62,000 nt of DNA from Cryptomeria japonica (taxonomy: Eukaryota; Streptophyta; Pinopsida; Cupressales; Cupressaceae): contig NC_081413.1 of assembly GCF_030272615.1 (NCBI RefSeq), positions 330,183,802 to 330,245,801 on the forward strand. Direction: 5' to 3'. Position numbers and translations under genes: made by a program. Numbering within the stretch: the first letter of the stretch is position 1; each line of letters begins with the position of its first letter. Below are positions 1 through 11,503 of this stretch, in pieces. The notes under the pieces were generated by a model. It saw only the letters and a list, made by a program, of their open reading frames with translations. It was not told where the DNA came from and did no database searches.

Positions 1-2
1 TG

Positions 3-479
3 AAAACATACACAGATGCTGATTGGGTAGGAAACATTCATGACCAGAAGAGTACTACTAGTGGAGCATTCTTTTTAGGAGGAAGGCTAGTCTCTTGGAG
101 TAGCAAAAAGTAGAGCTGCATTTTATAATCTATTGTTGAAGTTGTGTATGTAGCAACTTATATGAATTGCACAAAAGCTATGTGAATGAGGCACATTTTG
201 GAAGGTTTGAAGATAGAAATCTCAGAGCCTATAAAGATTTTGTGTGATAATACAAGTGCAATAAACATTTCAAAAAACCCTATTTTGCACACAAGGACTA
301 AGCACATTGAATTGAAATATCACTTCTTGAGGGAAAAAGTTCAAAGTAAAGATGTTATCTTGGAGCATGTTTCTACCAAGGAGTAGCTTGCAAATATCTT
401 TACCAAACCTCTGCCTAAGACCACTTTCGAGTATCTTAGAAGTCAATTGGGGGTTGTCCCTCTTCATGAAGTTAGTTAA
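3..479 (+). pseudogene. Copia RNase H, C-terminal part (element A)
   Basis: The translation shows the Copia RNase H signature: YTDADW near the start (first catalytic Asp), then SGAFFLGGRLVSW, CDNTSAINISKNP, HTRTKHIELKYHFLRE and IFTKPL. The domain degrades the RNA strand during reverse transcription. It is interrupted by TAG after SWSSKK, a stop before ATYMN-like residues, a TGA where Trp is usual before MRHILEG, and a TAG in the STKEQLA motif (Gln to stop). The frame ends at the TAA at 477-479. Residues before position 1 are outside the window. Confidence 0.9.
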
Positions 480-801
480 GCATGATGTTGATTGCATCAG
501 TCCCTGAACCACTTGTAGAATCTTATATGGATTGATGAAGGAGTGGATGTATTCCTCAAGGGGAGCATCAACATCACAGTGAGAGCAGAATTACATGTTT
601 TACTTTCACTTTGGCATTGCTGTCAAAGGGAGAGAAGAATTATGTGATTGGGGAGAAGAATTATGTGTCTGATTATGTGAACCAACGACAGGCTGAAGAT
701 AGACAAAGCAAGGTGAATACCTGGTAATGTAAACCAAGATTTTCTATTCACCAATCTCAGTAGTAATCAAAGGCATTGATATTTGTATTTCTATCAATGC
801 C

Positions 802-813
802 AAAGGAGGAGAT
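802..813 (+). promoter_or_regulatory. Polypurine tract of element A
   Basis: AAAGGAGGAGAT lies directly before the LTR start TGTTGGC. In LTR elements this RNA stretch resists RNase H and primes plus-strand DNA. Spacing and composition fit exactly. Confidence 0.85.
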
Positions 814-2239
814 TGTTGGCATTTTGAGTTTGTTGGTGTTTTGCATCAAGATTGCATTAATGATATGTTATCATTGATGTCAATTGAACTGATAAATGGT
901 ATTCATGTTATTGCTGATATTATTGTTTTTGATATTGGCTAGTAATCGGTAAGAAGAGATTTGTGGAAGATGTTGTAAGCTTGTATGTTAAGTTTGTGAG
1001 TTGAACCGGTGTAAAGGGTTAAACCTTTCTATGTAATGTAACCAGTAAACCCTATCAGTTGTTAAACCCTAACCAAGCAAGTTTGATAGTTTATTATCTG
1101 ATAAGCGGTAATGATGGAGACACGTGTGATCATTTGATTAAGGAGATATTCAAATTATTTTGGTGCATATGTTCTTGTCTACGGAAGGAGAAAAGTGAAT
1201 TGCATCTAATGTACAACATGTGATGAGTTACAAAGTCCAATAGAGCGGTGATCATGGAGCTATTGAAATTGTCTTGAAGAATGTGAAGAGATTGTCACAA
1301 TTTCTAACGGCCAAGATTGTACCGACTTGTTTGTAATCTTGGTGATGAGAATTAGGTTTTTGCTGTGTTACTGACCTAATTGATTTCTATTTAAGGTTGA
1401 TGAAGTTGTTTGTTAAGGTTGTTGGCAAGGTTGGTAGAAAACTTGTTGAGTGTATAGTTGTCAAACCGGTGAATGGATTTGCACTTTGAGTGAAGGCAGA
1501 CTGAAGGTTATAGAAGGATCCGATCAAGCAAAAGTAGTGCTATTTAGATAGATCAACAAAACTGTTGTTTTCCAACAATTACAATAGAAGTTAAATCCCT
1601 TAACCGGGTAAGCTCTAACAAGCTTGGTTACTCATTAAATCCTCTAACAAGGTGGTCCATTAGCTTGGATTCTTAAATCCTCCAACGAGGTTACTCCTAA
1701 TAGGGTATTGTGCTTCTAACAAGGCATATTTGTAAAATCCCTTAACTGGGTGATTCTTAACTAGAATTAGTTCTTAACAGGACTTATTGTAAAGCTCTAA
1801 CAAGCTTTGGCTCCTAACAGGGAGAACTTAGAAAGAGTTCAGATAGCTATCCTTGTGAGTCTCATCTCACTATGGTTTTTACCTATTTGGGTTTTCCACG
1901 TATAAACATTTATGTCAAGTGGTGAATGCTTTTGTGGTTGTGATCTTACTTGTTGATTTGGTTAAATCTCTGATGAGGCATGTTAAGTAGAAGCATTAAG
2001 AGATGAATATGTTGAGTTATTATTAAGCATTGTTGATATTCACAAGATTGAAGTTGTTTACTGTTAAAGTTGTCATAATAGTTAAACCTGTTGATGTCAA
2101 GTATTCTTATGAATTGATCTTGACTGAGATATGTTTACTTTGTTTGACTGAGTTTGAGTTTGGGAACTTTTGTATCAGTTTCTCAGTATATTGATTCACC
2201 CCCCTCTCAGTATTCTATTGGATACTTATTCTTTCATCA
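814..2239 (+). repeat. 3' LTR of element A
   Basis: It begins TGTTGGC after the polypurine tract and ends TCATCA just after an oligo-C stretch (about 2199-2204), as in the other Copia-type LTRs here. At 1570-1830 it holds a run of degenerate short repeats of the types CTAACAAGG, CTAACAGGG and TTAACCGGG. The block near 1868-1901 (TGGTTTTTACC, then TTTGGGTTTTCCACG) is shared by all Copia-type LTRs in the window. The right end could be 2236 or 2239. Confidence 0.85.
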
Positions 2240-2898
2240 TACCATCAATTACATACAACCCTTCCTTCCTTCTCCTATTCTACCTTCAATCTAGCAACAC
2301 CTGTGTGAAAAAATGAGCTCCCACAATGTCTCCATCTCAAGCCCTCAATATATAGGATTATGGAGGCCCAAAAAACCACTATAGAACATTACCATGGGCC
2401 CAAACAAGCTTCCAAAAAACCATGGTAAAAATCCATCTAACCCATCATTGAGATTCCCTCTTACAAGTTCAAAAACAACACCATAATTACACTACAACTT
2501 TATGATAATTGCCTAAGATGCTGTTACATGTTGTCATAAATTGTCATAACATATACCATCTAATGTTAGCATATTCTCTTACAATTGTAAGACACCAAGA
2601 ATAATAGATGCTCTTACACATGACATAATAATAGATTATATGCACCCCATATTTAGTTGTGGTTAACCTCATGATAAATGTGAATAGCAAGCACTGCTTG
2701 TAAATAACTAACTTACCATTGCTAGTAAATAAATAATTACTAGTCTTGTAAAATATATTTACCACCATTAGTAAAATTACCATCCCTTATGAATAATTTA
2801 CAAATAATACTAGGAGTAATTAATTACATAAGGCTTTCGATATTCCTCTCGACAACAAAGGGATTTCCCTCCCCTACTAGACAAATGACCTCAGCCTA
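2240..2898. other. No gene seen; possible LINE 5' flank or old spacer
   Basis: AT-rich sequence with stops in all frames and no motif that I recognise. It lies between the LTR of element A and the first readable LINE ORF1 codons, so it may include a LINE 5' untranslated region. Short open stretches here have no family signature. Confidence 0.5.
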
Positions 2899-5014
2899 TT
2901 TTTGACATTTGTGAAGGGTCTCCCATAGGGACTGGTGAAGACTCACCCACAGAGGTTGATGCCTCTAATGACAAATCAGTTGGGCCATACCCACAACAAC
3001 ATATTGATTGGAGTTGCTCATCATATGTTTCTTGGCCAAACACAATCCTTATGAAAAACCCTAAATTTTTAAGCACTCCAAATAACATTCCCCTGAAGGA
3101 AAGACCTAGTTTCTCAAAACTGACCAATGATGGAGTCCCCTTCAAATCAATAAAGACAATTCAGGTATGGAGGAAAAAATATAAAATACATAAGGGGCCT
3201 ATAAGTAATATTGATGAGAATAATGGAGGCCGCCAAAGGGATAATGAACATACTACCTAGGAAAAGGATAAAAATGGAACCTATCAAAAAAACATAGATC
3301 ACTCATTCAAGGGTTTAGATCGTTACAAGATCTCTCTACCAAAGAACCTTCCACTGTCACAAGTCACGCATATTAGGGATATTGCTTTCATTGGTAAGTT
3401 CCTTCAAACTCCTCTAACCATTTCTGAGTTATCTTCATGGACAAATAGAACTTGGAAAGGGATTAAAGACATTTTTTTCATAGATAATAAGTCTCAGGCT
3501 TTCATTGCTCTATTTTACTCTAAGGAGGATAGAGATACAATACATAAATCTAAAGGCTAGTTTTGCAAAGGGAAAGGTTTATTTACTACTCCTTGGATCC
3601 CAAATTTTTGAGCAAAGGATATGGTGTGTCAGTTTATGCCTTTCTGGATATCCTTTCCTTCATTACCATTGGAGTACAGAGACCCAAATCTTATTGAGAT
3701 GTTTGCAAATCAAATGGGTATATTTTTGAAGCATGATCTTATTCCGTATGAAGTCACACATCTCCCTGTTAGGGTTTTTCTTTTATTCAATCTTTCTCAA
3801 CCACTTCCCAAAATATTTCCCATCATTTCCAAATTTGGCTTATGGGAGCAGGAAATTTGTATTCAAGAACCGAAGATTATTGACAAACATTCTACTCATT
3901 TGGGTAACTTTAATTATCAGTATCAAGGATATCCCATCTCATCTTGGGAAGTATGTGAGGATCATGTATCAAACTCTTCCAAATGTGGTTTCTTCTCATC
4001 CTCACATAAGCCTCACAAAAATCTTAAAGGTCACAATGGGATTGTGAATCATTTGAGCTCTGTGGAAAATCTTAAGGGCCACAGTGGGATTGAGAATCAT
4101 TTAAGCTCTATTCTAAGACCCCTAACTAAGAACACACTTTCATGTGTATTAATGGAATATTTGGCAGATTGCTCAGTTGGTATAGATTTTTTCTCTAAGG
4201 AACAACAAATGGTAATCTCTAAGGTATCTTTACAAGATTTTTTAAATGTTGGCTTCATGTTAACAAAGATATTTTCTAAAATGAAGACAACTTTACCTAA
4301 AGGACACTCTCTTATGACTCTCATGCCTCCTAAGGTCTCTTCACAACAGTTAACACATTCCTTTATTAATTCTCAGTTTTCACAAAGCAAAAAATTGGAT
4401 GAGCTTGTCCATTCTTTAATGTTTCATAGTAACCCAGTTGACATGACAAGCAACCTACTGCAAGAATTTACTTCATCTCAGCAAGTCTTGCCATTGAATT
4501 TACAGATCATTGAACAAGATCAAAATCCAGAATAATATTCAAGAGACCTATACAATATGATGCAGGATTTACTCATTTCAGTAGCATCAGATTGCAGAAG
4601 AACTATATGACTTCAAAGAAAGTGCTAATTTGGTAACTGACTTAAGTTTTTCTTTTGATGATCACATTGACTTAAACTTATCAAATAGACATTAAAAATG
4701 ACCTTTCCAATCTATATGAATCCTTTTTTATGGAATGTTCTCAACAACCCCAAGGTGATTCCCTAAATCCATCTCAGGATCATAACCAAGATGTTCCTAT
4801 GACTAGAGAATTTGAATATGCACAAAATTTTTCGATATCACAATCACAAAGTGAATTAAAAGAAGAGCAGAAAACTCCAAAAAGAAGAGGGAGGAAGCCT
4901 AATTCCTTAAAGACACAAGAAGAAATAGAGGAAGGTACACAAACTACTCTAGATGGGAAATTTTCATCTACTAAAAGGCAGAGAAGAATGCGCTATTCTT
5001 CTAACCTACAATGA
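2899..5014 (+). pseudogene. LINE ORF1, DUF4283-type RNA-binding protein, decayed
   Basis: One frame can be followed from about 2899 to 4535 through several stops. It contains a DUF4283-like region (about 3300-3850) with MPFWISFPSLPLEYRDP and LPVRVFLLFNLSQPLP, typical of plant LINE ORF1 proteins that bind the element RNA. After a frame change the tail (4730-5014) is acidic, then basic (KTPKRRGRKPNS, TKRQRRMRYSS), fitting nucleic-acid binding. No intact CCHC knuckle is seen. The last codon overlaps the ORF2 start: the ORF1 stop TGA is part of ATGA at 5011-5014. Identification rests on DUF4283 resemblance and position before ORF2. Confidence 0.75.
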
Positions 5015-6062
5015 AGATCATCTCATGGAATGTCAGAGGCATAAATGCCTTTGAGAAAAGACAGAAGAAGCAACTTGATTCTTCTCAGGCCGATATAGTC
5101 CTGCTACAGGAAACTAAAACATCTCATGATTCTTTTCAAAAAAAAATCAGAAATGGTCCGACTAGCAATCTTCTCACTCACCAACAATAGGTGCATCTGG
5201 AGGGATTATATCTTTATGGAATCCCAAAACAACAAAAGTGTAGGTTGTCAAACAAGATAGTAACTGGAAATTGTTATTGGTTCAAAATTTTGACATATCA
5301 TTTTACTTGGTAAATGTATATGGCCCAACACCCACACATGAAAATAAAATATTGTGGCTTTCACTCACTGCTTTGATACAGTTAGTTGCATATCAAAACA
5401 TTATTCTAGGGGGAGACTTTAATGTAATAACTTCAACTTCTAAAAAGAAAGGAGGAATCTGCCCACTAGTCAAGGTTATTGAAGATTTTAACACATTTAT
5501 TAATGATAATGCCTTATTGGATATTTTACCTCACAATGGCCTCTTCACATGGACTTAATAGAAGAGCAAATTTTCTTTAGATTGCTGAAAGGCTAGACAG
5601 GTTTCTTATGTCATAGTGCTGGAAAACTCATGATTTCTCAATCTTATCTGAAATTCTTCCATTCACAGGGTCAGATCACTTTCCAATCTCATTATCTATT
5701 TTGAAACATTCTCGACCTCCAATGCATATGCCATCATTCAAATTTGAAAGGATGTGGTTTTGTCACCCACATTTTCTTCCTTTTCTTAGGCAATCGTGGG
5801 TGAGTGCTCCTTTTCAAAAAGGAACTAAGATGTTTCAGCTATATAAGAAATTAAAATATGTGAAGTCTCAAATCAAAGAGTGGAATATACTAGTCTTTAA
5901 GAATATCTTCACATAAAAGGCAGCTATAGAAAAGGAATTAGAAGCTATTAATGATCATATAATTCTTCATGGTTTGGATCCTAATACCTTCATGAAACAA
6001 AGACAATTCCAAGATACGTGGGAAGAATTATGAAAAAGGGAAGAGATCTACTGGAAACAAAA
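5011..6062 (+). pseudogene. LINE ORF2, endonuclease part, interrupted by element B
   Basis: Opens with MKIISWNVRGIN and ADIVLLQETK, the start of the endonuclease/exonuclease/phosphatase fold whose Asn and Glu bind metal. After a frame change come VNVYGPT, GGDFNVI and, further on, GSDHFPIS, the remaining active-site motifs. The enzyme nicks target DNA to prime reverse transcription. The linker toward the RT runs to EEIYWKQ at 6062, where element B interrupts it. At least two frameshifts and several stops are visible. The start codon is the ATG at 5011, overlapping the ORF1 stop. Confidence 0.9.
6058..6062. repeat. Target-site duplication of element B, left copy (caaaa)
   Basis: The five bases CAAAA before TGTTGGC at 6063 are repeated at 58833-58837 right after the matching LTR end. 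Removing everything between leaves LINE ORF2 in frame. Confidence 0.95.
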
Positions 6063-7242
6063 TGTTGGCTTGATGATGATGATAGAGTTGTATTAGGATG
6101 TTTGATGACTTTATTTGATGACAACCATGTTTTGTTAGTCATCTAAGTCATCTAGACCAACCGGTATAGCCTAACCGGTAGTGGAATTTGTTAGACAACA
6201 AAACTGCTAAGTTGCTGTCAATTGGTAAATAGGAACGAAGCGATGATCAAGCAATTGGTATGGATGATTGGTGAAGAGTTACACATTGTAGTTTTATAGG
6301 AGTGTTGGAGACAAGAAAATGCACCTATGTTCCAAACTACATCAATAGATTCAGTGTATTGAGCGAGTTATGATCATAAGAATAGTTACAGTCAGGAAGA
6401 ACAGAGAACCAGTAAAGCAGAGTTACTTTGATCGATAATTGGTAGACTTATTGTTATGTTTTTAAGTTATGAACTGTTTGGCCGACATGTGAAAAGTGTA
6501 AAGAGTGGGAAAATGTAAAAGGTGACCAGATTCATTGAATCTAGGGAATTGTTCCAAGGTTCTTAGCCGACTTAATAAAGTCTTTATAAGGAGATCTAAT
6601 TTGTATGATTTCATAGATCAAGAGTGAGAATTTGATCGAGCGGTTGAAGGATAAGTTAGGGTTTGATGTTTAGTCAGTGATAGAAGCTAAGCAAAAGTGG
6701 ATCTAATCAGGCATAGAGGTGCTAACTTCATATCAGTTGAATTTGTTGTCTTCCTAACAGTTGCAGCAAGAAACTCCTCTAACAAGGTCACTCCTAACAG
6801 GGTGCGGTAGGATCCTAATAGGTCCGAAGGTGAAATCCTCTAACAAGGTGACATATTAGCTTGTGTTTTGAAATCTATTAATCGGGTAGCTCCTAACAGG
6901 GATGGGTCCTAACAAGCCTTATTGTATAGCTCTTAACCGGGCTAAAACACTCTTAACCGGGTGTACCCCTAATAGGGTGTTGTATGACCTTAATTGGTCA
7001 GATCTCTATACTACAGATAGTTGATCTTTGTGGGTACTAATTCCCACAGTGGTTTTTCCCATTTGGGATTCCACATGAAAAATCATTGTGTTATGATTTG
7101 CATGCTTTGCTAGATGTTTTCTTATGTGGTTATATTTATTGCATGCATATTGATTTTCAAGTTGGTGACAGTTGTTATCAGATCTATTAAGTTTTTGCTT
7201 GCACTAATTCACCCCCCCTCTCAATGCCTTATAATTTTATCA
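6063..7242 (+). repeat. 5' LTR of element B
   Basis: Starts TGTTGGC and ends TTTTATCA. Matches the split 3' LTR closely throughout. Contains a degenerate CTAACAAGG/TAACCGGG array (about 6768-6998), the shared block TGGTTTTTCCC/ATTTGGG (about 7048-7072) and an oligo-C run at 7212-7218. Confidence 0.95.
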
Positions 7243-7244
7243 AT

Positions 7245-7256
7245 TGGTATCAGAGC
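7245..7256 (+). promoter_or_regulatory. Primer binding site, element B (tRNA-iMet)
   Basis: TGGTATCAGAGC lies two bases after the LTR end and is complementary to the 3' end of plant initiator tRNA-Met. Confidence 0.95.
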
Positions 7257-7303
7257 CTAATTTCCTTAAGGCTTAACCGCTTGGGAAGGATCTCTAAAGC
7301 TAA

Positions 7304-8290
7304 CATGGGGGAAGGTTCAATGAGTTACAAAGAGCTTTCACACAAGCTTCCAAAATCTGAAGAAGCCCTTGGTGAACTAAAGGCCAAGTACAAAGCTTCA
7401 TTGGCTAATAGAAAAGAGTTGGCTGAGCAGTTGTTGGAACTCAGTGAAAATAGTTCATCTAAGGAAGCAAACATTGATGCCTTGGTTAATGAGGTGGAAA
7501 AGCTGAATGATGATAAGACAAATCTGAGAAGAGAGTTGAAAGACCTTACCATCAGGATGAGCCATGAGGACAATTGAAGACACAATAAGATATAAGGAGC
7601 ATGAGATCGTTAAGCTGAACCAGGAGACTGGTAACCTGCATGTACATATTCAAGAGGAAAAATAAGAAAAAGAGGAAATACAAGCTGATCTAGACATGGC
7701 TATGTCTCTTAGAGAAAGTATTACAAAGAAGAATGAGAAACTTACCAAGTTGTTGGCTAATGCAAATGAGTTATTAGCTAAATTCAATAAGAGAACTACA
7801 ATGCTTGATGAGAAGATTCAAACACAAAGGCAAGAAGGAGATACATATGACTTAGTATACACAACCTTTTAACAAGGAGATCCATCCAGTACCAAGGACA
7901 CCATGCATAAAGCTAAATCTGCACCAAAGACCAAGAAGATCACTGGTAAGAGAACCTACAAACCAGTATGTTTTAACTATCATAAGGTAGGTAATACTGC
8001 AAATGTTTGTAGAAGTAGATCTAGTATTTTTGATGGATATAGAACTAATGCATATGAAAGATATAAGCCTAGTACTTTTGATGGATATTGATTCAATTGC
8101 AACAAGTATGGGCACAAAGTTGTTGAGTGCAGGTCAAGAGTGAACAATCAAAGATCTTACATGAATCAGAGGTATAATGGTGAATGGAAAAGATCTTACA
8201 ATGACTAGAGGAACCCTACTTGGTAGAGACCTTATGTGAATTGGTCTAGTCCTTATCAAATGGAGAATAGATGGAATGTGATGACATAAT
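7304..8290 (+). pseudogene. Gag-like coiled-coil/zinc-knuckle protein of element B, first part
   Basis: The start is the ATG at 7304 (MGEGSM), matched by MGEYTM in element C. Residues 5 to about 190 are charged and heptad-like (ELSHKLPKSEEALGELKAKY, NEVEKLNDDKTNLRREL), indicating a coiled coil. Two degenerate zinc knuckles follow: CFNYHKVGNTANVC, where one Cys is Tyr and the His is Asn, and NCNKYGHKVVEC. No UBN2-type capsid region is visible, which is odd for a Copia Gag. Stops occur near 7574, 7663, 7870 and 8088. Element C is inserted at 8291; the gene resumes in frame at 23746. Confidence 0.75.
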
Positions 8291-9445
8291 TGATGAATAC
8301 TAAGAGGGGGGGGGGGTGAATTCATATACCAATAATTAGTGAACTCAAACACTTAAACAGTTTAACAGTTAACCGGTATAACATATTTACTAACAAACTG
8401 GTTAAGACAAATGCAAACCAAACAACAAATAAAGCATTCACCCACAAGATCACAATCACCATAACACAAGAAATTTTGATGTGGAAACCCAAATGGGAAA
8501 AACCATGGTGAGATGAAACTCACAAGTAACTATCTGTAGAATAGTAACCAGATCGGTTAAGGTCATACAATGTTCTTCACCAGAATAGATCCTGTTAGGA
8601 ATCTCAATCCCTGTTAGGAGATAAGTCCTATTAAAGACTACCTTGTGAGAGGATTTCAAATCCACAGTTGTGAACCACCTTGTTAGAGGATTTACAAAGG
8701 CTTTGCCAGGCCTACCCAGTTAAGGGTTTCAGACTTGTCGAAGATGTGAGTAATCAACAAGTGAGTGATCTAAATACTAGCACAGTATGCTTGGTTAGAT
8801 CCTTGATAGCTCATTGTTAATGCATTTCAGCATTACTTCAGTCTTCAATATCTCCACACTCTGTTTCTTCACACAGACCTAATCTTCTTCTATGATCGCA
8901 CATACAAAAACCTCATCAACCACCTAAAACCCTAACGACAACTAAAACCCTAGACATGATGTCCTTATAAAGGAATCTGATTTCATGTCGGTCCAATAGG
9001 ATTACAATGCAAGTTCCTAGGTTTAGTGCATCTGGACACATTTGGTAACATGACACAGAATCACAGCCAAAGTGTCGGTGGATGATAACTCATCACAAAA
9101 ATACCGATTGGTAACTCATCACAGAGTAATACCGGTTCATACATTTATCGATTACCGGTTCACACATTTTATCAATTACCAGTTTGTCAAAATGAAGACT
9201 AGGAAAAAATAATACCTGCTTTGTTCCTTCGTACCGCTTTGAGATCCCCGAATTGCTTGAGGTCTTCATACCACTTGAGATCGGTAAACACTTTCTACAA
9301 AACACCGATAGTATAAAGACTATAATACATAATACCAGTTGGAACAAATACCGGTTGAGCATAACTCATACATACTAAAAGTGATCTCAAAGAAAGTGTG
9401 TGTCCATCAATGAAAATCACAACATCATCATAAAAAATACCAACA
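8291..9445 (-). repeat. 3' LTR of element C
   Basis: Nearly the same sequence as 22573-23745. Plus-strand reading runs from TGATGAATAC to TACCAACA. It has an 11-G run (8306-8316), the mirror of the oligo-C run near the end of all Copia-type LTRs here, and the shared block near 8480-8510. Confidence 0.95.
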
Positions 9446-9458
9446 ATCTCCCCCTTTG
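9446..9458 (-). promoter_or_regulatory. Polypurine tract of element C
   Basis: Reverse complement of ATCTCCCCCTTTG, adjoining the inner edge of the 3' LTR; primes plus-strand synthesis. Confidence 0.9.
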
Positions 9459-10155
9459 GCATTGATGGCAACACTTAGGAAAATTTTGACATCTAAGTGT
9501 TTTACAACAAAAAATATGCCATAATCAAAATTACTCCCCCTAAGCATATACACTATCCCTTTTGCAGAAAATACAATGTATACTACTCCCTTAAAGAGAT
9601 AACATGAAAGTATACATAGCATTCACCAAAATTTTAAATACAAAATACTACTCCCCCTTTGCGAACAATGACAAAGTATTGCAGAATAACCCTTGTTTCT
9701 CATTATCATTAATATAATAAATGTTTATGACAATAATGAGTGAAACTTATCCAAAACTGATTTAAAATACTGCATAAAGGTCTTCATGGATAAAGGCCAT
9801 GACTCAAGTAATGAGGTAGCCACCTCACTTTCTGTTTGCATCTGGGATACCTGTTCCTCCATGGCATCTATTGTGCTCATCTCTTGAGTGACCATTAAGG
9901 CATCCAGATTAAGATAGCACTTCTAAAGTATTTGTAGTCTGGGTAGTAGAACCAGTTGAAGTTCCTACAAATCTCTAGTCCGATTTTTGATCTCCAACTT
10001 GATTCTGGCAGATTGGAGCTGAAACCGGTGAACAATTTGCCCATATGTAGTGAAGGAATCATAGGGCGTCTTGAAGGTGCTTATAAATGCCTGCAATTCA
10101 GATTGCGGTTTTTCCTTCTATGCAAGAACATCATCACAAAATAGATGGGGTTAGC
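9459..10155 (-). other. Element C 3' untranslated region
   Basis: No reliable coding frame. Carries extra CT-rich stretches (CTCCCCCTAAGC near 9535, ACTCCCCCTTTGCG near 9652) that read as polypurine on the element strand. Confidence 0.5.
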
Positions 10156-11503
10156 TTATCTTACTAAGTAGTAGTTTCCCTCATCCATAGAATCTCTTAT
10201 GTCCTTCTTTTCTTTCTGGAGTTAAGACCAAAGCTCATTCAGTTTCTTCACTAAGGCAATGTTTAGTGCCTTTTGATGCTTTTTTTGTGCATTAGCTTCA
10301 ACAAACTCTTCCAGGAATTGTACCTGGTCCTCCACAACTATACATAGAAGCTTTAGTTGGGCCAAAGAGGAATTGGTACTGGGGAGGTTAGTACCATGAA
10401 TCAAACTGGTAAGAGTTTCAACTGCAGTTTGAATAACATCTTGCTCCTTTTTCCTCCTTAAAGCTTCCAGTCACTCCTGTGCAAGCTTAATGCTTTGGAG
10501 CAGCTCCGATTCATTTGCAAATTGGAGGTCAATAGGGCTGGTAATGTCAGCCGGTTTGGCTTGACTACCAGTTGCCTTTGGTGTCTCCACATGTGTGCTC
10601 TTTGTCGCTTCCTTGTTCGCTTTGGCTCTTTGCTTTTCCTCTTCTGCCTTCTTTTGTTCCTCTTCTTCTTTCTTTTTCTTCTCTTCATCCTTCTTCCTTT
10701 CTTTTTCCTTCTACTTCTCTTCTTCTTTCTTCTTCTCTTCCTGTTTCCTCTTCTCCTCTTCCTTTTTCTTCTTCTCCTCTTACTGATCCCTCTTCTCCTC
10801 TTTCTGTGTCCTTTTCTCCTCTTCCTTTTTCTTCTTCTCCTCTTCCTGTTTCCTCTTCTCCTTTTCCTGTTTCCTTTTCTCCTCTTCCTTTTTCTTCTTC
10901 TCCTCTTCCTGTTTCTTTTTCTCCTCTTCCTATTTCCTTTTCTCCTCTTCCTTTTTCTTCTTCTCCTCTTCCTATTTCTTTTTCTCCTCTTCTGCTTGTT
11001 TCCTCTTCTCCTCCTCTTGATTCTTTTTCTCTCTCTTTGCTTGCACTTTATCAACCTTTTCTTTGTCCTATTTTTCGTTGTCCACTCTCTCTTTATCAGC
11101 CTTTTCCTTTGCTACATTCAGAGTGACATTTTCACCATCCAAAGCATCAGCGTCAGTTGTGTCCATCTGTTCAGTGATCGGTTCTCCTTCACTATCATAT
11201 ACCTCATCCGGTTTTCTGGTTTTCCGGTTCTTGTTCAACCTTCTTGTTGGCTTTAGACACTTGGTGCAATCTTAGAGCGGCTTTGGCATGTGTGTGTATC
11301 TTTCACCACTTCAGGAACTTTCCCTTCCAACAACAGGAGTCTTCTTCTTCTTATGAAGAAGAGACCTTTGTATTTATCCATAACTTCATAGAGTTCTAAA
11401 TTTGACACATCAGAAAAATATTGTGCAAAAATTTCTTCTCTTATTTCCTATTCCTTTTCTATGGCAATGCACTATTTGTTATCTAAAGAATTATATAAAG
11501 AAT
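10156..11503 (-). pseudogene. ORF2 of element C, C-terminal part, unknown function
   Basis: Continuation of the ORF split by element D: the minus-strand frame runs SVTLDS (19217 side) into LYNSLDNK on this side. It then encodes a lysine/glutamate-rich linker, a long EEEKKKQ/EEEKRKQ array (about 10640-11040) expected to form a charged single alpha helix, and a helical C-terminal segment (TAVETLTSLIHGTNLP, EDQVQFLEEFVEANAQKK) that aligns with AVDIFSNLLLEN and following residues of element B ORF2. Several stops interrupt it, so it is a pseudogene. Function unknown. Confidence 0.65.
10640..11040 (-). repeat. Coding minisatellite, about 21-bp units (E/K/R/Q helix)
   Basis: The plus strand is almost pure pyrimidine, with repeats of CTTCTCCTCTTCCTGTTTCCT and CTTCTCCTCTTCCTTTTTCTT. 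The minus strand encodes heptads such as EEEKRKQ and EEEKKKK. The long plus-strand open frame of F, L and S residues over the same bases is only its shadow. Confidence 0.85.

Larger units (their letters stand above)
1..2239 (+). mobile_element. Element A: Ty1/Copia LTR retrotransposon, 3' part
   Basis: The end of a Copia pol gene (RNase H) is followed by a purine-rich tract and a long LTR starting TGTTGGC and ending TTTCATCA. The rest of the element, including its 5' LTR, lies before the window, so no target-site duplication can be tested. The RNase H frame has stops, so the copy is dead. The LTR differs in its first bases from those of B, C, D and E and looks like a separate family. Confidence 0.9.
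2899..6062 (+). mobile_element. LINE (L1-like non-LTR retrotransposon), left part
   Basis: Two ORFs in L1 order: ORF1 with a DUF4283-like region, then ORF2 starting with an apurinic-type endonuclease. The element is split at 6062 by insertion of element B and resumes at 58838, where ORF2 continues in the same frame. It is cut again at 59200 by element G. The 5' end is not defined. Numerous stops and frameshifts show that it is old. Confidence 0.9.

Noticed and set aside
2891-3145. 84-codon minus-strand ORF
   Set aside because: Shadow of LINE ORF1, which reads on the plus strand here and continues into the DUF4283-like region.
10458-11054. 198-codon minus-strand ORF made of R and K
   Set aside because: An alternative frame of the same repeat; the frame giving EEEKRKQ joins to the recognisable C-terminal part of ORF2.
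10495-11256. 253-codon plus-strand ORF rich in F and L, looking like a membrane protein
   Set aside because: It is the complement of the E/K-rich minisatellite in ORF2 of C; pyrimidine-only DNA gives F/L/S in any frame.
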